DNA of 64,000 nucleotides from Gammaproteobacteria bacterium (lineage in GTDB: Bacteria > Pseudomonadota > Gammaproteobacteria > Pseudomonadales > Pseudohongiellaceae): positions 27,696 through 91,695 of the forward strand of contig JAURLP010000007.1 of NCBI GenBank assembly GCA_030831165.1. The letters are read 5' to 3'. A program made the translations under genes and the position numbers. Every line of letters begins with the position of its first letter. Position 1 is the first letter of the stretch. This document shows positions 44,876 to 52,996 of the stretch, piece by piece. The notes below the pieces were generated by a model. That model was given only the letters and a program-made list of their open reading frames with translations. It did no database searches and was not told the origin of the DNA.

Positions 44876-46439
44876 AATATACCTGCCAAGGGAAACAACC
44901 ACTCTTTCCTTGGGTGTTGAAGAACTAATAAGCGCAATTGAGCATGAAGCTGCTGCTCGTGGTATAGCAATACAAATACTCAGAAATGGATCACGTGGGG
45001 CTGCCTGGCTAGAGCCGCTCTTAGAAATCGACTTTAATGGCAAGCGACTAGGTTATGGCCCCGTGACAGCTTCACAGATTCAAAGTTTATTTGAGGCTGA
45101 TTTTTTAAATGCCGGAGAGCATGAACTCAAACTCGGAGAAATTTCTGATATACCCTGGTTTAAACAACAGCAACGCTTAACCTTTTCACGTTGCGGAGAA
45201 ATAGAGTCGCTATCAATCGATGAATATAAAAAACATGGCGGCTTTAGAGGATTAAGTGCAGCACTTAAATCCAGCAGTAAGGACATAATAAACATAATCC
45301 TGGATTCTGGCTTAAGAGGCCGAGGGGGCGCCGCTTTCCCTGCAGGCATCAAGTGGCAAACTGTTGCTGATGCCGATGCTGACTCCAAGTACATAGTATG
45401 CAATGCTGATGAAGGTGATAGTGGTACTTTTTCTGATCGTTTGTTAATGGAAGGCGACTCCTACTGTCTAATTGAAGGCATGATAATTGCCGGTATAGCA
45501 GTAGGTGCAGAACATGGTTTTATCTACCTGCGTTCTGAATACCCCTTGACTAAAATCATTCTTGAAGAAGCCTTAATAAAGGCCAGAGCAGCTGGATATC
45601 TCGGCAATACAATTCAAGACAGTATTCATAATTTTGACATTCACTTACACATAGGCGCAGGGGCCTATATTTGTGGTGAAGAAACATCATTGTTGGAAAG
45701 TCTGGAAGGTAAAAGAGGACAGATCAGATTTAAACCTCCCCTGCCTGCCCTAAAGGGCCTTCATGGTAAGCCAACTGTCGTCAACAATGTCATCACCTTA
45801 GCTTCAGTCCCTGTTATTCTCGCCAAAGGTGCTGAATATTATGCAAATTTTGGTCGAGGAAAATCTCTTGGCACAATGCCCTTTCAGCTCAGTGGAAATG
45901 TTAAGCATGGCGGCTTGGTAGAAATTTCTTTTGGATTAACGCTACGGGAGGTAATTGAAAACTTTGCTGGTGGCACCTATACAGGCAAGGCAATTGGAGC
46001 TGTTCAGGTCGGTGGACCATTAGGCGCATATTTTTCTGGAAAGCAGCTTGATACACCACTGGATTATGAAAGCTTTTCTGCTGCAGGAGGCATGCTTGGA
46101 CATGGCGGCATTGTAGTGTTTGATGATGGTGTTGATTACCTCGAACAGGCCCGCTTTGCTATGGAGTTCTGCTCTGTTGAATCCTGTGGCAAATGTACTC
46201 CCTGTCGTATTGGTTCAGTACGAGGCGTTGAGGTCATTACTCGAATACGGACTGCCGAAAATCAATCTGAAAGATCTGAACAATACGACTTACTTGAAGA
46301 CCTTTGCGAAACGATGGAAGATGCTTCACTTTGTGCAATGGGTGGATTAACACCAATGCCGGTGCGAAGTGCAGTAAAATTGCACCAGTTGTTAACTGAA
46401 CGAACGGATGAAACAATGAGGCCGACTAATGAGTCTTGA
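44868..46439 (+). CDS. fdsB: NAD-dependent formate dehydrogenase, beta subunit (FdsB, NuoF-like)
   Basis: FMN- and NAD-binding subunit that passes electrons from formate to NAD+. The N-terminal 110 residues form a thioredoxin-like extension as in FdsB. The NADH/FMN site shows DSGLRGRGGAAFPAGIKW and NADEGDSGTFSDRLLMEGD; GAYICGEETSLLESLEGKRG is the second flavin loop. The 4Fe-4S ligands are in SVESCGKCTPCRIGSVRGVE and DASLCAMGGLTPMPVRSA. Length 523 is normal. It overlaps fdsG and fdsA by 8 and 11 bases, so the operon is tight. Confidence 0.95.
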   Translation: MTKIYLPRETTTLSLGVEELISAIEHEAAARGIAIQILRNGSRGAAWLEPLLEIDFNGKRLGYGPVTASQIQSLFEADFLNAGEHELKLGEISDIPWFKQQQRLTFSRCGEIESLSIDEYKKHGGFRGLSAALKSSSKDIINIILDSGLRGRGGAAFPAGIKWQTVADADADSKYIVCNADEGDSGTFSDRLLMEGDSYCLIEGMIIAGIAVGAEHGFIYLRSEYPLTKIILEEALIKARAAGYLGNTIQDSIHNFDIHLHIGAGAYICGEETSLLESLEGKRGQIRFKPPLPALKGLHGKPTVVNNVITLASVPVILAKGAEYYANFGRGKSLGTMPFQLSGNVKHGGLVEISFGLTLREVIENFAGGTYTGKAIGAVQVGGPLGAYFSGKQLDTPLDYESFSAAGGMLGHGGIVVFDDGVDYLEQARFAMEFCSVESCGKCTPCRIGSVRGVEVITRIRTAENQSERSEQYDLLEDLCETMEDASLCAMGGLTPMPVRSAVKLHQLLTERTDETMRPTNES

Positions 46440-48060
46440 AAAAGACCTCGATTATGGAACACCCGAATCCCTTTGCCAGGAGTTAATTAGCCTGGAAATT
46501 GACGGGCATCAGGTCGTGGTCCCTGAAGGCACCAGTATCATGCGAGCCGCCAAACAGCTTGGCACCAGCATCCCCAAACTGTGTGCAACTGATAGCCTCG
46601 AGGCCTTTGGCTCCTGCCGTTTATGTCTGGTTGAAATTGAAGGCCGTCGAGGCACTCCGGCTTCATGCACAACGCCAGTTGAAGCAGGCATGATTGTACA
46701 CACACAAACTCAAAAGCTGGCGAAATTACGAAAAGGCGTGATGGAGCTCTATATCTCGGATCATCCATTGGATTGTCTGACCTGCAGCGCTAATGGGGAT
46801 TGCGAATTACAGGACATGGCTGGCACTGTCGGCTTGAGAGATGTGCGTTATGGTTACCAGGGCGACAATCATCTCAATGCAACTAGGGATAACTCCAACC
46901 CCTACTTTTCTTTCGATCCAAGCAAATGCATTGTTTGTTCGCGTTGTGTCAGAGCCTGTGATGAAGTGCAGGGAACCTTTGCGCTCACTATTAGCAAGCG
47001 TGGTTTCGAGTCACACGTTAGCGCAGGAATTGAGGATAGTTTTCTTGATTCGGAATGCGTTTCATGTGGCGCCTGCGTGCAAGCCTGCCCAACTGCAACA
47101 TTAATGGAAAAAACAGTCATTGAGCATGGCGTGCCGGAACACAGTATAGAAACTACCTGTGCTTATTGTGGTGTCGGTTGTACTTTCAATGCTGAGATGA
47201 AAGGGGATCAAGTCGTCAGAATGGTGCCCGCCAAGAGTGGCAAAGCCAATGAAGGTCATGCCTGTGTTAAAGGTCGTTTTGCCTGGGGTTATGCCAGCCA
47301 TAAAGAACGTATATTAAAACCCATGCTTAGGTCATCGATCGATGATCCTTGGCGAGAAGTAAGCTGGGAAGAAGCCATTCAGTTTACCGCTAAAAAATTT
47401 AGAGAACTGCAGCAGGAATATGGGCGCAAAGCTATTGGGGGAATTTCTTCATCGCGTGCGACTAATGAAGAAGTTTTTGTTGTGCAAAAACTGGTTCGAG
47501 CAGCCTTTGAAAACAACAACATTGATACCTGTGCCCGGGTTTGCCATTCCCCCACTGGCTTTGGTTTAAATAAGACACTTGGTACTTCAGCAGGGACTCA
47601 GGATTTTATTAGCGTTGAAAGTGCTGATGTCATTTTGCTCATTGGTGCAAATCCAACTGATGCTCACCCAGTATTTGCCTCCAGAATGAAAAAAAGATTA
47701 CGCGAAGGGGCGCAAATTATTGTTGTAGACCCACGCCGTATTGATCTGGTTGAAAGCCCTCATATTAAAGCTGCGGCTCATCTGGCTATTTTACCCGGCA
47801 CTAATGTCGCCTTGATCAATGCTTTCGCTCATATCATTGTCGAGGAAGACCTGGTTGATTGGGACTATGTTAATCACCGTTGTGATAAAGATTTATTTGA
47901 AAATTGGCTTGCCTTCATAAAACGGGAGCAGAACTCTCCTTCTTATGTCGCTAAAGTCCTCGGTGTAGAGGCTGAAACCCTTCGCAAAGCGGCCCGGCTT
48001 TATGCCAGGGCTGAACGTGCTGCTATTTATTATGGTCTGGGCGTGACCGCACATTCATAA
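46429..48060 (+). CDS. fdsA: Formate dehydrogenase alpha subunit (FdsA), N-terminal part before an in-frame TAA
   Basis: Catalytic molybdenum subunit, cut by a TAA at codon 544. Cofactor sites in order: 2Fe-2S (Cys52, 63, 66, 80), the His-Cys 4Fe-4S site (His112, Cys116, 119, 125), two ferredoxin-type clusters (Cys167/170/173/177 and 210/213/216/220), and the Mo-domain 4Fe-4S (Cys244, 247, 251, 279). The molybdenum ligand is Cys372 in ARVCHSPTG; this is a cysteine enzyme, not a selenoprotein. The frame runs on without shift after the TAA into the rest of the Mo domain (48070-49266). Read through, the protein would be about 945 residues, the normal FdsA size. The stop falls in a VTAHS-stop-GA context where relatives have HSQG, so a CAA-to-TAA change is likely. 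Confidence 0.9.
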   Translation: MSLEKDLDYGTPESLCQELISLEIDGHQVVVPEGTSIMRAAKQLGTSIPKLCATDSLEAFGSCRLCLVEIEGRRGTPASCTTPVEAGMIVHTQTQKLAKLRKGVMELYISDHPLDCLTCSANGDCELQDMAGTVGLRDVRYGYQGDNHLNATRDNSNPYFSFDPSKCIVCSRCVRACDEVQGTFALTISKRGFESHVSAGIEDSFLDSECVSCGACVQACPTATLMEKTVIEHGVPEHSIETTCAYCGVGCTFNAEMKGDQVVRMVPAKSGKANEGHACVKGRFAWGYASHKERILKPMLRSSIDDPWREVSWEEAIQFTAKKFRELQQEYGRKAIGGISSSRATNEEVFVVQKLVRAAFENNNIDTCARVCHSPTGFGLNKTLGTSAGTQDFISVESADVILLIGANPTDAHPVFASRMKKRLREGAQIIVVDPRRIDLVESPHIKAAAHLAILPGTNVALINAFAHIIVEEDLVDWDYVNHRCDKDLFENWLAFIKREQNSPSYVAKVLGVEAETLRKAARLYARAERAAIYYGLGVTAHS

Positions 48061-48069
48061 GGTGCCACC

Positions 48070-49266
48070 TTGGCGATGGGTATGGCTAATCTGGCTATGC
48101 TGACGGGTAATCTGGGCTTCAATGGATGTGGAGTGAATCCCTTGCGGGGCCAAAACAATGTCCAGGGCTCCTGCGATATGGGTTCATTTCCACATGAATT
48201 TCCAGGTTATCGGCCAGTCAGTGATGACCTCACTCGGCTAAGCTTCGAAAATGACTGGGGTTTAAGACTTGATAATGAACCAGGTTATCGAATTCCAAAT
48301 ATGTTCAATGAAGCCGTGAAAGGTTCTTTTAAAGGCATGTATATTCAGGGTGAAGACGTCGCACAATCAGATCCAGACATTCACCATGTTGAAGCAGCAT
48401 TGCGGAATCTTGATTGTCTTGTTGTACAGGATTTATTCCTGAATGAAACTGCAAAATATGCTCATGTTTTTTTGCCTGGCACTTCTTTCCTGGAAAAAAA
48501 TGGGACTTTTACCAATGCTGAACGTCGCCTGGGAAGGGTAAGGCCTGCCATCAAACCGCGAACCGGCAAGCACGAATGGCAAATTACCATGGAGATCGCT
48601 CAGGCCATGGGCTACCCCATGCATTACGATGATTCTTCACAGATTATGGATGAAATTGCACGTCTGACACCAACCTTTGCCGGAGTAAGTTTTGACAAGC
48701 TCGACCGGGATGGCAGCTTGCAATGGCCATGTAATGATGAGGCTCCTAACGGCACTCCCATCATGCATATCGATAAATTTGTGCGTGGATTGGGCGCTTT
48801 TGAAATTACAGAATTTATTCCGACTGAAGAGAAAGTTACACCTAAATTTCCATTATTATTAACCACCGGCCGGATTCTCAGCCAATACAATGTAGGTGCT
48901 CAAACACGCCGGACAGAGAATAATGTCTGGCACCCGGAGGACATTCTGGAAATTCACCCCTATGATGCGGCAGAACGTGGCATTAAAAATGGAGACCTGA
49001 TCATGTTGAAAAGTCGTAAAGGTGAAACCTCCTTACATGCACTGCTATCCGAACGCATGCAACCGGGTGTGGTTTATACCACTTTCCATATGCCTTTTTC
49101 TGGAGCCAATATCGTCACCACGGAATATAGCGATTGGGCAACAAACTGCCCAGAATACAAAGTGACAGCTGTGCAATGCTCGCTTACCGACCATATCTCA
49201 GAATGGCAACAACATTTTCTGGATTATCAGGCCAAACAAACTAAACCATTACTGCAATCCAGCTGA
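48070..49266 (+). CDS. fdsA: Formate dehydrogenase alpha subunit (FdsA), C-terminal part
   Basis: Continuation of fdsA in the same frame after the TAA at 48058-48060. Conserved Mo-domain and bis-MGD binding blocks follow: MANLAMLTGNLGFNGCGVNP, LRGQNNVQGSCDMG, GMYIQGEDVAQSDPD, LVVQDLFLNETAKYAHVFLP and GTFTNAERRLGRVRPAI. The C-terminal molybdopterin dinucleotide domain has TTGRILSQYNVGAQTRRTE and VYTTFHMPFSGANIVT. A TTG at 48070 has AAGG seven bases upstream, and an ATG follows at 48076, so re-initiation giving a separate C-terminal polypeptide is conceivable. I favour a disrupted gene or a sequence error. No fdsD follows. Confidence 0.85.
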   Translation: MAMGMANLAMLTGNLGFNGCGVNPLRGQNNVQGSCDMGSFPHEFPGYRPVSDDLTRLSFENDWGLRLDNEPGYRIPNMFNEAVKGSFKGMYIQGEDVAQSDPDIHHVEAALRNLDCLVVQDLFLNETAKYAHVFLPGTSFLEKNGTFTNAERRLGRVRPAIKPRTGKHEWQITMEIAQAMGYPMHYDDSSQIMDEIARLTPTFAGVSFDKLDRDGSLQWPCNDEAPNGTPIMHIDKFVRGLGAFEITEFIPTEEKVTPKFPLLLTTGRILSQYNVGAQTRRTENNVWHPEDILEIHPYDAAERGIKNGDLIMLKSRKGETSLHALLSERMQPGVVYTTFHMPFSGANIVTTEYSDWATNCPEYKVTAVQCSLTDHISEWQQHFLDYQAKQTKPLLQSS

Positions 49267-49368
49267 TTTACGCTAACAACTTATTACTTAGTATTTAATA
49301 TTCAATCTGCTATTGTTCTTGTCTTAAATATGGCAATATCAAAAAATATAATAATTTCTGGAGCTAAC

Positions 49369-50421
49369 ATGACTCGCTTATTCACCCTTATTCCTACTCT
49401 GCTAACTTTTAGCCTCTTCACCGGTAGCGCTTTAGCACATCACTCTACAGTTGCATTATTTGATGGCGATCAGACTATTGAAGTGACAGGCGTCATTGAG
49501 CAAGTATCTTGGCGCAATCCACACGGCTATATTCTATTTAGAGTCGAAGATGAAGCAGGAGGTTCACGGCTTTGGCGTGCTGAAACCATATCCTACAGTG
49601 TGATGAGAAATCGTGGCATTGATGGTGATGAAATTAAGGTTGGAGACACCATAACCATGGCAGGTGCACCATCAAAACTGGATCGCCCAGAGATTCTTGC
49701 CAGCAATGTTTTATTACCTACTGGTTATGAGTTCGATTTCGGTACTGGCCGCCCCTATTTCCCCGCAGGCAAAGCAGGTAATTTAATCGGTTATGTCGAT
49801 GCAGAAAACTCGGGTGTTGATATTGAAGCGGCCATGGCATCTGCTGATGGCATATTCCGCACCTGGAGCACCATCATGAATGATCCTGCTGCCTTCCCTA
49901 TGTTTAAAGGTGGTTACCCGCTTAATGCGGCAGGTGAAGCTTTCCTGGCTGAATGGAACCCATGGGACAACGACCTTCTTGCTTGTGGTACTAAAGGCAC
50001 ACCTCTCATCATGATGACCCCCTTCCCTGTTGAATTCACCCAGGTCGGAGATACTATCGAATTACAAATGGAAGAGTATGATGCCATGCGCACTATCCAT
50101 ATGAACCCTAATGCAGTTGCTCCTGATGAGCACACAATGTTTGGTTTCTCGCGCGGGCATTGGGAAGGAAGCACTTTGGTTGTGGAAACTGATCATATCA
50201 GTGCCGGTTACTTTGGATGGACAGGTGAGCCACAGAGCGATCAAATCTCTATTATCGAAAGATTCATGCCTTCAGCAGATTATGAACGCATGGATTATCG
50301 CCTGACAGTGACTGATCCGGTTTATTACACGGAAACCTTTGACTTAACTAAATATTTCGTCTGGTTACCCTATCGTCAAGTTAATCCCTATGAGTGCCTT
50401 GAACAGTCATATGAGAACTAA
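49369..50421 (+). CDS. Secreted DUF6152-type protein, related to the paralogues at 30-32 kb
   Basis: Exported protein; the ATG at 49369 has GGAG five bases upstream and opens a clean signal (LFTLIPTLLTFSLFTGSALA). The mature N-terminus HHSTVALFDGDQTIEVTGVI followed by WRNPHGYILFRVED is the DUF6152 domain, a small beta-barrel. The second half resembles the products of 29924 and 31830: GGYPLNAAGEAFLAEWNPWD, CGTKGTPLIMM, GHWEGSTLVVETDHISAGYF, DYRLTVTDPVYYTE and a late Cys (NPYECLEQ). Function unknown; such proteins are common in marine gammaproteobacteria and acidobacteria. It is about 100 bp after fdsA. Confidence 0.78.
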   Translation: MTRLFTLIPTLLTFSLFTGSALAHHSTVALFDGDQTIEVTGVIEQVSWRNPHGYILFRVEDEAGGSRLWRAETISYSVMRNRGIDGDEIKVGDTITMAGAPSKLDRPEILASNVLLPTGYEFDFGTGRPYFPAGKAGNLIGYVDAENSGVDIEAAMASADGIFRTWSTIMNDPAAFPMFKGGYPLNAAGEAFLAEWNPWDNDLLACGTKGTPLIMMTPFPVEFTQVGDTIELQMEEYDAMRTIHMNPNAVAPDEHTMFGFSRGHWEGSTLVVETDHISAGYFGWTGEPQSDQISIIERFMPSADYERMDYRLTVTDPVYYTETFDLTKYFVWLPYRQVNPYECLEQSYEN

Positions 50422-50730
50422 ACCTTTATAAATAAACACCATTGTCGGCGATGTATAACATAAGCAAATAAAAACATGGGGCAACGTTTGTTAAGTGCAG
50501 ATTCATACTTTTCAATTCTCAACCCCTTTTTTTATATAAGCGTTCAATCTATTAATCAACGACTTCCCTTTCAAAATACTGATCACACACTGTTAGAATT
50601 AAAGCAGTAGCTACTGCTTACTATCGTTTTTTTAGGTGAACTCTTTTTTGACCAGGATCGTGCTCCCTTATTTCGATGTCGCCTAAGGCAAAAACAGGAA
50701 AATCAAAACACTAACTGAAAGATTTAAGAA
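50422..50730. other. Gene-free stretch with an 18 bp perfect palindrome
   Basis: 309 bp without a convincing gene. The palindrome AAGCAGTAG-CTACTGCTT lies at 50602-50619 and is followed, eight bases on, by seven T. It could be an operator or a poor terminator for the preceding gene. Otherwise I see nothing in this stretch. Confidence 0.5.
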
Positions 50731-51123
50731 ATGCAGAAACTACTCATCATATTTCTCTTGACTCCCTTAGCAATTGCGGCTGAACAAGTTGAGCTCTGGT
50801 CTTGCCAGGGCACCGCAGCCGGTGGTTTGTTATGGACCGAAAATAAATGGGAAGCTTCAGAGTTCGGTACCAGAATTTATAGAATTGAGCTAAAGGAGTT
50901 AACCGCAGTTATATCTGAAAACAATGATCCTGCATTATTGATTATGAATTGCCAATCCAAATCCTGGTCATGGAGTTGCTCGAATGATGCTGCCTCTCTG
51001 GAACTCAACAAAAACTCAACATCAGCAGTGTTAACACGATTTTTTGGTGGGATTTATCAAGATTCCAACTCAAATCAGAAAGATTCAATCTATGTAGAAG
51101 CACTACAATGTGGAAAATTTTAG
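50731..51123 (+). CDS. Small secreted protein, unknown
   Basis: 130 residues with a signal peptide (LLIIFLLTPLAIAAEQ). The mature part has four cysteines (WSCQG, IMNCQSK, WSCSND, LQCGKF), suggesting two disulfides, and a beta-rich composition. No family recognised. It stands alone in a gene-poor stretch; the ribosome binding site is weak. Codon use and amino acid content look like a genuine exported protein. Confidence 0.6.
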   Translation: MQKLLIIFLLTPLAIAAEQVELWSCQGTAAGGLLWTENKWEASEFGTRIYRIELKELTAVISENNDPALLIMNCQSKSWSWSCSNDAASLELNKNSTSAVLTRFFGGIYQDSNSNQKDSIYVEALQCGKF

Positions 51124-51268
51124 AATTTTATGTCCGGCAGCTAACAATTTAACCGTACTTTACTTCCCAGACTTAAAAAGACATATTTATCAAAGGGATA
51201 ACTTTTACAATACTGATAACGCAATAATAAATATTTTATGAAAGATTGATAAATTTTCAGGAGAGTTT

Positions 51269-51556
51269 ATGAAAATAAATATGGCACATTTCAGGCAAAA
51301 GACATCGAATGGAGATTTCATGGATTTTGCTATTTTTGGTGCAAAATCAGAAACAGGTACAGAAAACGATAATTTAAAGCTTTTAAATGAGCTAACCAAT
51401 AATGCCCGATTAAAAAAATTCAAGGTTGACCAGGCTGTTCTTGTTTTTATGGTAGATGACGAGATTCGTTTCTATGGATCTACAGAGTTAGCCAAATATC
51501 TATCGAAAGTTGGCTTCCCCAAATGGACCCATGAAATGGACATCGAACCATTGTGA
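51269..51556 (+). CDS. Small cytosolic protein, unknown
   Basis: 95 residues with AGGAGAG six bases before the ATG. The N-terminal half contains GDFMDFAIFGAKSETGTEND and the C-terminal half a basic/hydrophobic segment (KKFKVDQAVLVFMVDDEIRF) and KYLSKVGFPKWTHEMDIEPL. It looks like a compact alpha/beta protein without membrane segments. No family recognised. It is isolated, 350 bp before the cold-shock gene. Confidence 0.6.
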   Translation: MKINMAHFRQKTSNGDFMDFAIFGAKSETGTENDNLKLLNELTNNARLKKFKVDQAVLVFMVDDEIRFYGSTELAKYLSKVGFPKWTHEMDIEPL

Positions 51557-51905
51557 CCCCCTATTTTCAAACCTTTAAAACTGAGAGCCTTACAAAGGCA
51601 TCGTGTATTTTGTGACTTATTTTATCTATACAGTCATTTTAAAACTATCGTTTGCGATTCCACTTTTCTCAATAAATACTCCGGTTTTTTAATAGCTAAC
51701 TGATTTTCATTCCTTATAGCAAACTTAAATCAACATATATTTTTATTTATTCCTATTTAAAAGTGACTCACTATGTAATCATAGCCTTTGGAAGGGAAAT
51801 ATCCCTTATCAGCAGTTATCTGCTTTAGTTGGTAATTGTTTTATATTCGATTAGGTGAGCTCGAATATGATATTTTAATTTTCACCAATAAAATGAGTAT
51901 ATGTA
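51557..51905 (+). promoter_or_regulatory. Structured 5' leader and control region of the cold-shock gene
   Basis: 349 bp without a gene. Its last 135 bases carry four hairpins in series: CTATG/CATAG (51771-51784), AAGGGA/TCCCTT (51792-51807), AGCAG/CTGCT (51811-51824) and ATATTCGA/TCGAATAT (51843-51868, ten-base loop containing AGGTGAG). A six-codon ORF (ATG at 51893, TAA at 51911) overlaps the csp start codon. Long, structured leaders are known for cspA-type genes; the thermosensor role here is inferred. Confidence 0.6.
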
Positions 51906-52112
51906 ATGAGTAAAGGTACTGTTAAGTGGTTCAACCCGGATAAAGGTTTTGGCTTCATCACTCCAGAAGACGGCGGCAAAGATCTTTTTGTTCATCATTC
52001 AGAAATCCAGAGTGGTGGTGAATATGCCACCCTAAATGATGGTCAAGCAGTTGAGTATGAAGTTGGTCAAGGCCAGAAAGGTCCCTGCGCAAACAAAGTT
52101 GTAGCTGTTTAA
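51906..52112 (+). CDS. Cold-shock protein, CspA family
   Basis: Single cold-shock domain that binds single-stranded RNA and DNA and melts mRNA structure. RNP1 is KGFGFIT and RNP2 is [25 protein letters not shown] is the usual beginning. The C-terminal [13 protein letters not shown] ends the barrel. Length 68 is typical. The Shine-Dalgarno is poor, as in several csp genes whose leader controls translation. Which family paralogue it is cannot be decided. Confidence 0.95.
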   Translation: MSKGTVKWFNPDKGFGFITPEDGGKDLFVHHSEIQSGGEYATLNDGQAVEYEVGQGQKGPCANKVVAV

Positions 52113-52475
52113 TCTTAAAATCTCTATACGTTTGCTAATAAACGTATATTTATGAACAGACAGTCCAAAGCAAGAATTAGCTTTTGGGCTGTCCCTTATA
52201 AAAGCCCTTAAAAACCAAAATTCAACTACCACAGTTCTAAAAAATACAGCATTCCAAACACTAAACTGCTCTTCAACACCCTTTTCTCTTACTTTCCCTG
52301 GTTTTACTAAGAAACAGTTTGTTCTGCAGACGGCAGACAATTCTTTCCTTTTATAAAATAACTACGATATACGTATCTTTGTAGCCATCTTAGTCTATAC
52401 ACTGCATATGGTTCTTGAACAATCTACTAAAAACATGTTTTTTTCTTTCATACCTATTATTCATTGAGAAATATT
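52113..52475 (+). terminator. Downstream region of the csp gene with two hairpins
   Basis: 363 bp without a gene. Two hairpins follow the csp stop: ATACGTTT/AAACGTAT (52126-52147, loop GCTAAT) and a longer one pairing 52159-52171 with 52180-52193 (GACAGTCCAAAGC with GCTTTTGGGCTGTC, one bulge). Neither has a strong T run. They probably stabilise or terminate the csp transcript. The remainder to 52475 is AT rich and shows nothing more. Confidence 0.5.
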
Positions 52476-52892
52476 ATGAATACAAAAATTAAAAAGCTTA
52501 TTGCTGTTCCCTTAACTACTGTTCTTGCATTCCAGCTTTCAGCCTGCGGCACAATTTTGTATCCCGAAAGAAAGGGGCAAAATGAGGGTCCTCTTGATGT
52601 CAGCGTTGTGGTACTGGATGCCATTGGATTACTGTTCTATCTAATCCCAGGCGTTATCGCTTTTGCGGTTGATTTTAATAACGGCACTATTTATCTGCCA
52701 GGCGGATCTGCCTCCATCAATACAGGCGAAATTAATATCGTCAAAATCGAGGGTGGCGTCACAGATGAAAAAGTTGAGCAAATCATTATGGAACAGGCTG
52801 GAACCATAATCAGTCTAGGCGAAAATGAAGTGCTTGTAAGCGAAAAGAGCATTACTTTAAACGACCTTGAAAGAGAAATAAGATTTTTATAG
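52476..52892 (+). CDS. Putative outer-membrane lipoprotein, unknown function
   Basis: The ATG at 52476 opens a lipoprotein signal: KKLIAVPLTTVLAFQLSACG, with the lipobox Cys in LSAC. It then has a short polar section, a hydrophobic stretch (VVVLDAIGLLFYLIPGVIAF) and a C-terminal domain that looks alpha/beta (VEQIIMEQAGTIISLGENEV, KSITLNDLEREIRF). Similar short lipoproteins with YPERKGQ...DVSVVVLDAIGLL near the lipobox occur in marine bacteria; their role is unknown to me. A weak GAGAAA precedes the start. Confidence 0.75.
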   Translation: MNTKIKKLIAVPLTTVLAFQLSACGTILYPERKGQNEGPLDVSVVVLDAIGLLFYLIPGVIAFAVDFNNGTIYLPGGSASINTGEINIVKIEGGVTDEKVEQIIMEQAGTIISLGENEVLVSEKSITLNDLEREIRFL

Positions 52893-52938
52893 GGCTTACT
52901 TAATCAGCCATAAATACCACTCATACATGGCCAGACCT

Positions 52939-52972
52939 AAAAAAAGGGAGCGTTAATATAACGTTTCCCTTT
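52939..52972 (-). terminator. Intrinsic terminator of secF
   Basis: Arms AAAGGGAGCGTT (52943-52954) and AACGTTTCCCTTT (52960-52972) with a five-base loop and one bulge; on the minus strand a run of T follows. It closes the tgt-yajC-secD-secF operon. Confidence 0.85.
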
Positions 52973-52996
52973 GAAGGATTTACAAAGAATTATCGG

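Noticed and set aside
48058..48060. Stop codon in fdsA read as selenocysteine or another recoded residue
   Set aside because: The codon is TAA, not TGA or TAG, and the metal-ligand position is an ordinary Cys372 codon elsewhere. Many other genes in the window end in TAA, so it is not reassigned.
52032..52340. Minus-strand ORF of 102 codons overlapping the csp gene
   Set aside because: It covers the 3' end of csp in antisense, has unusual composition and no recognisable pattern, and the hairpins downstream of csp lie inside it.
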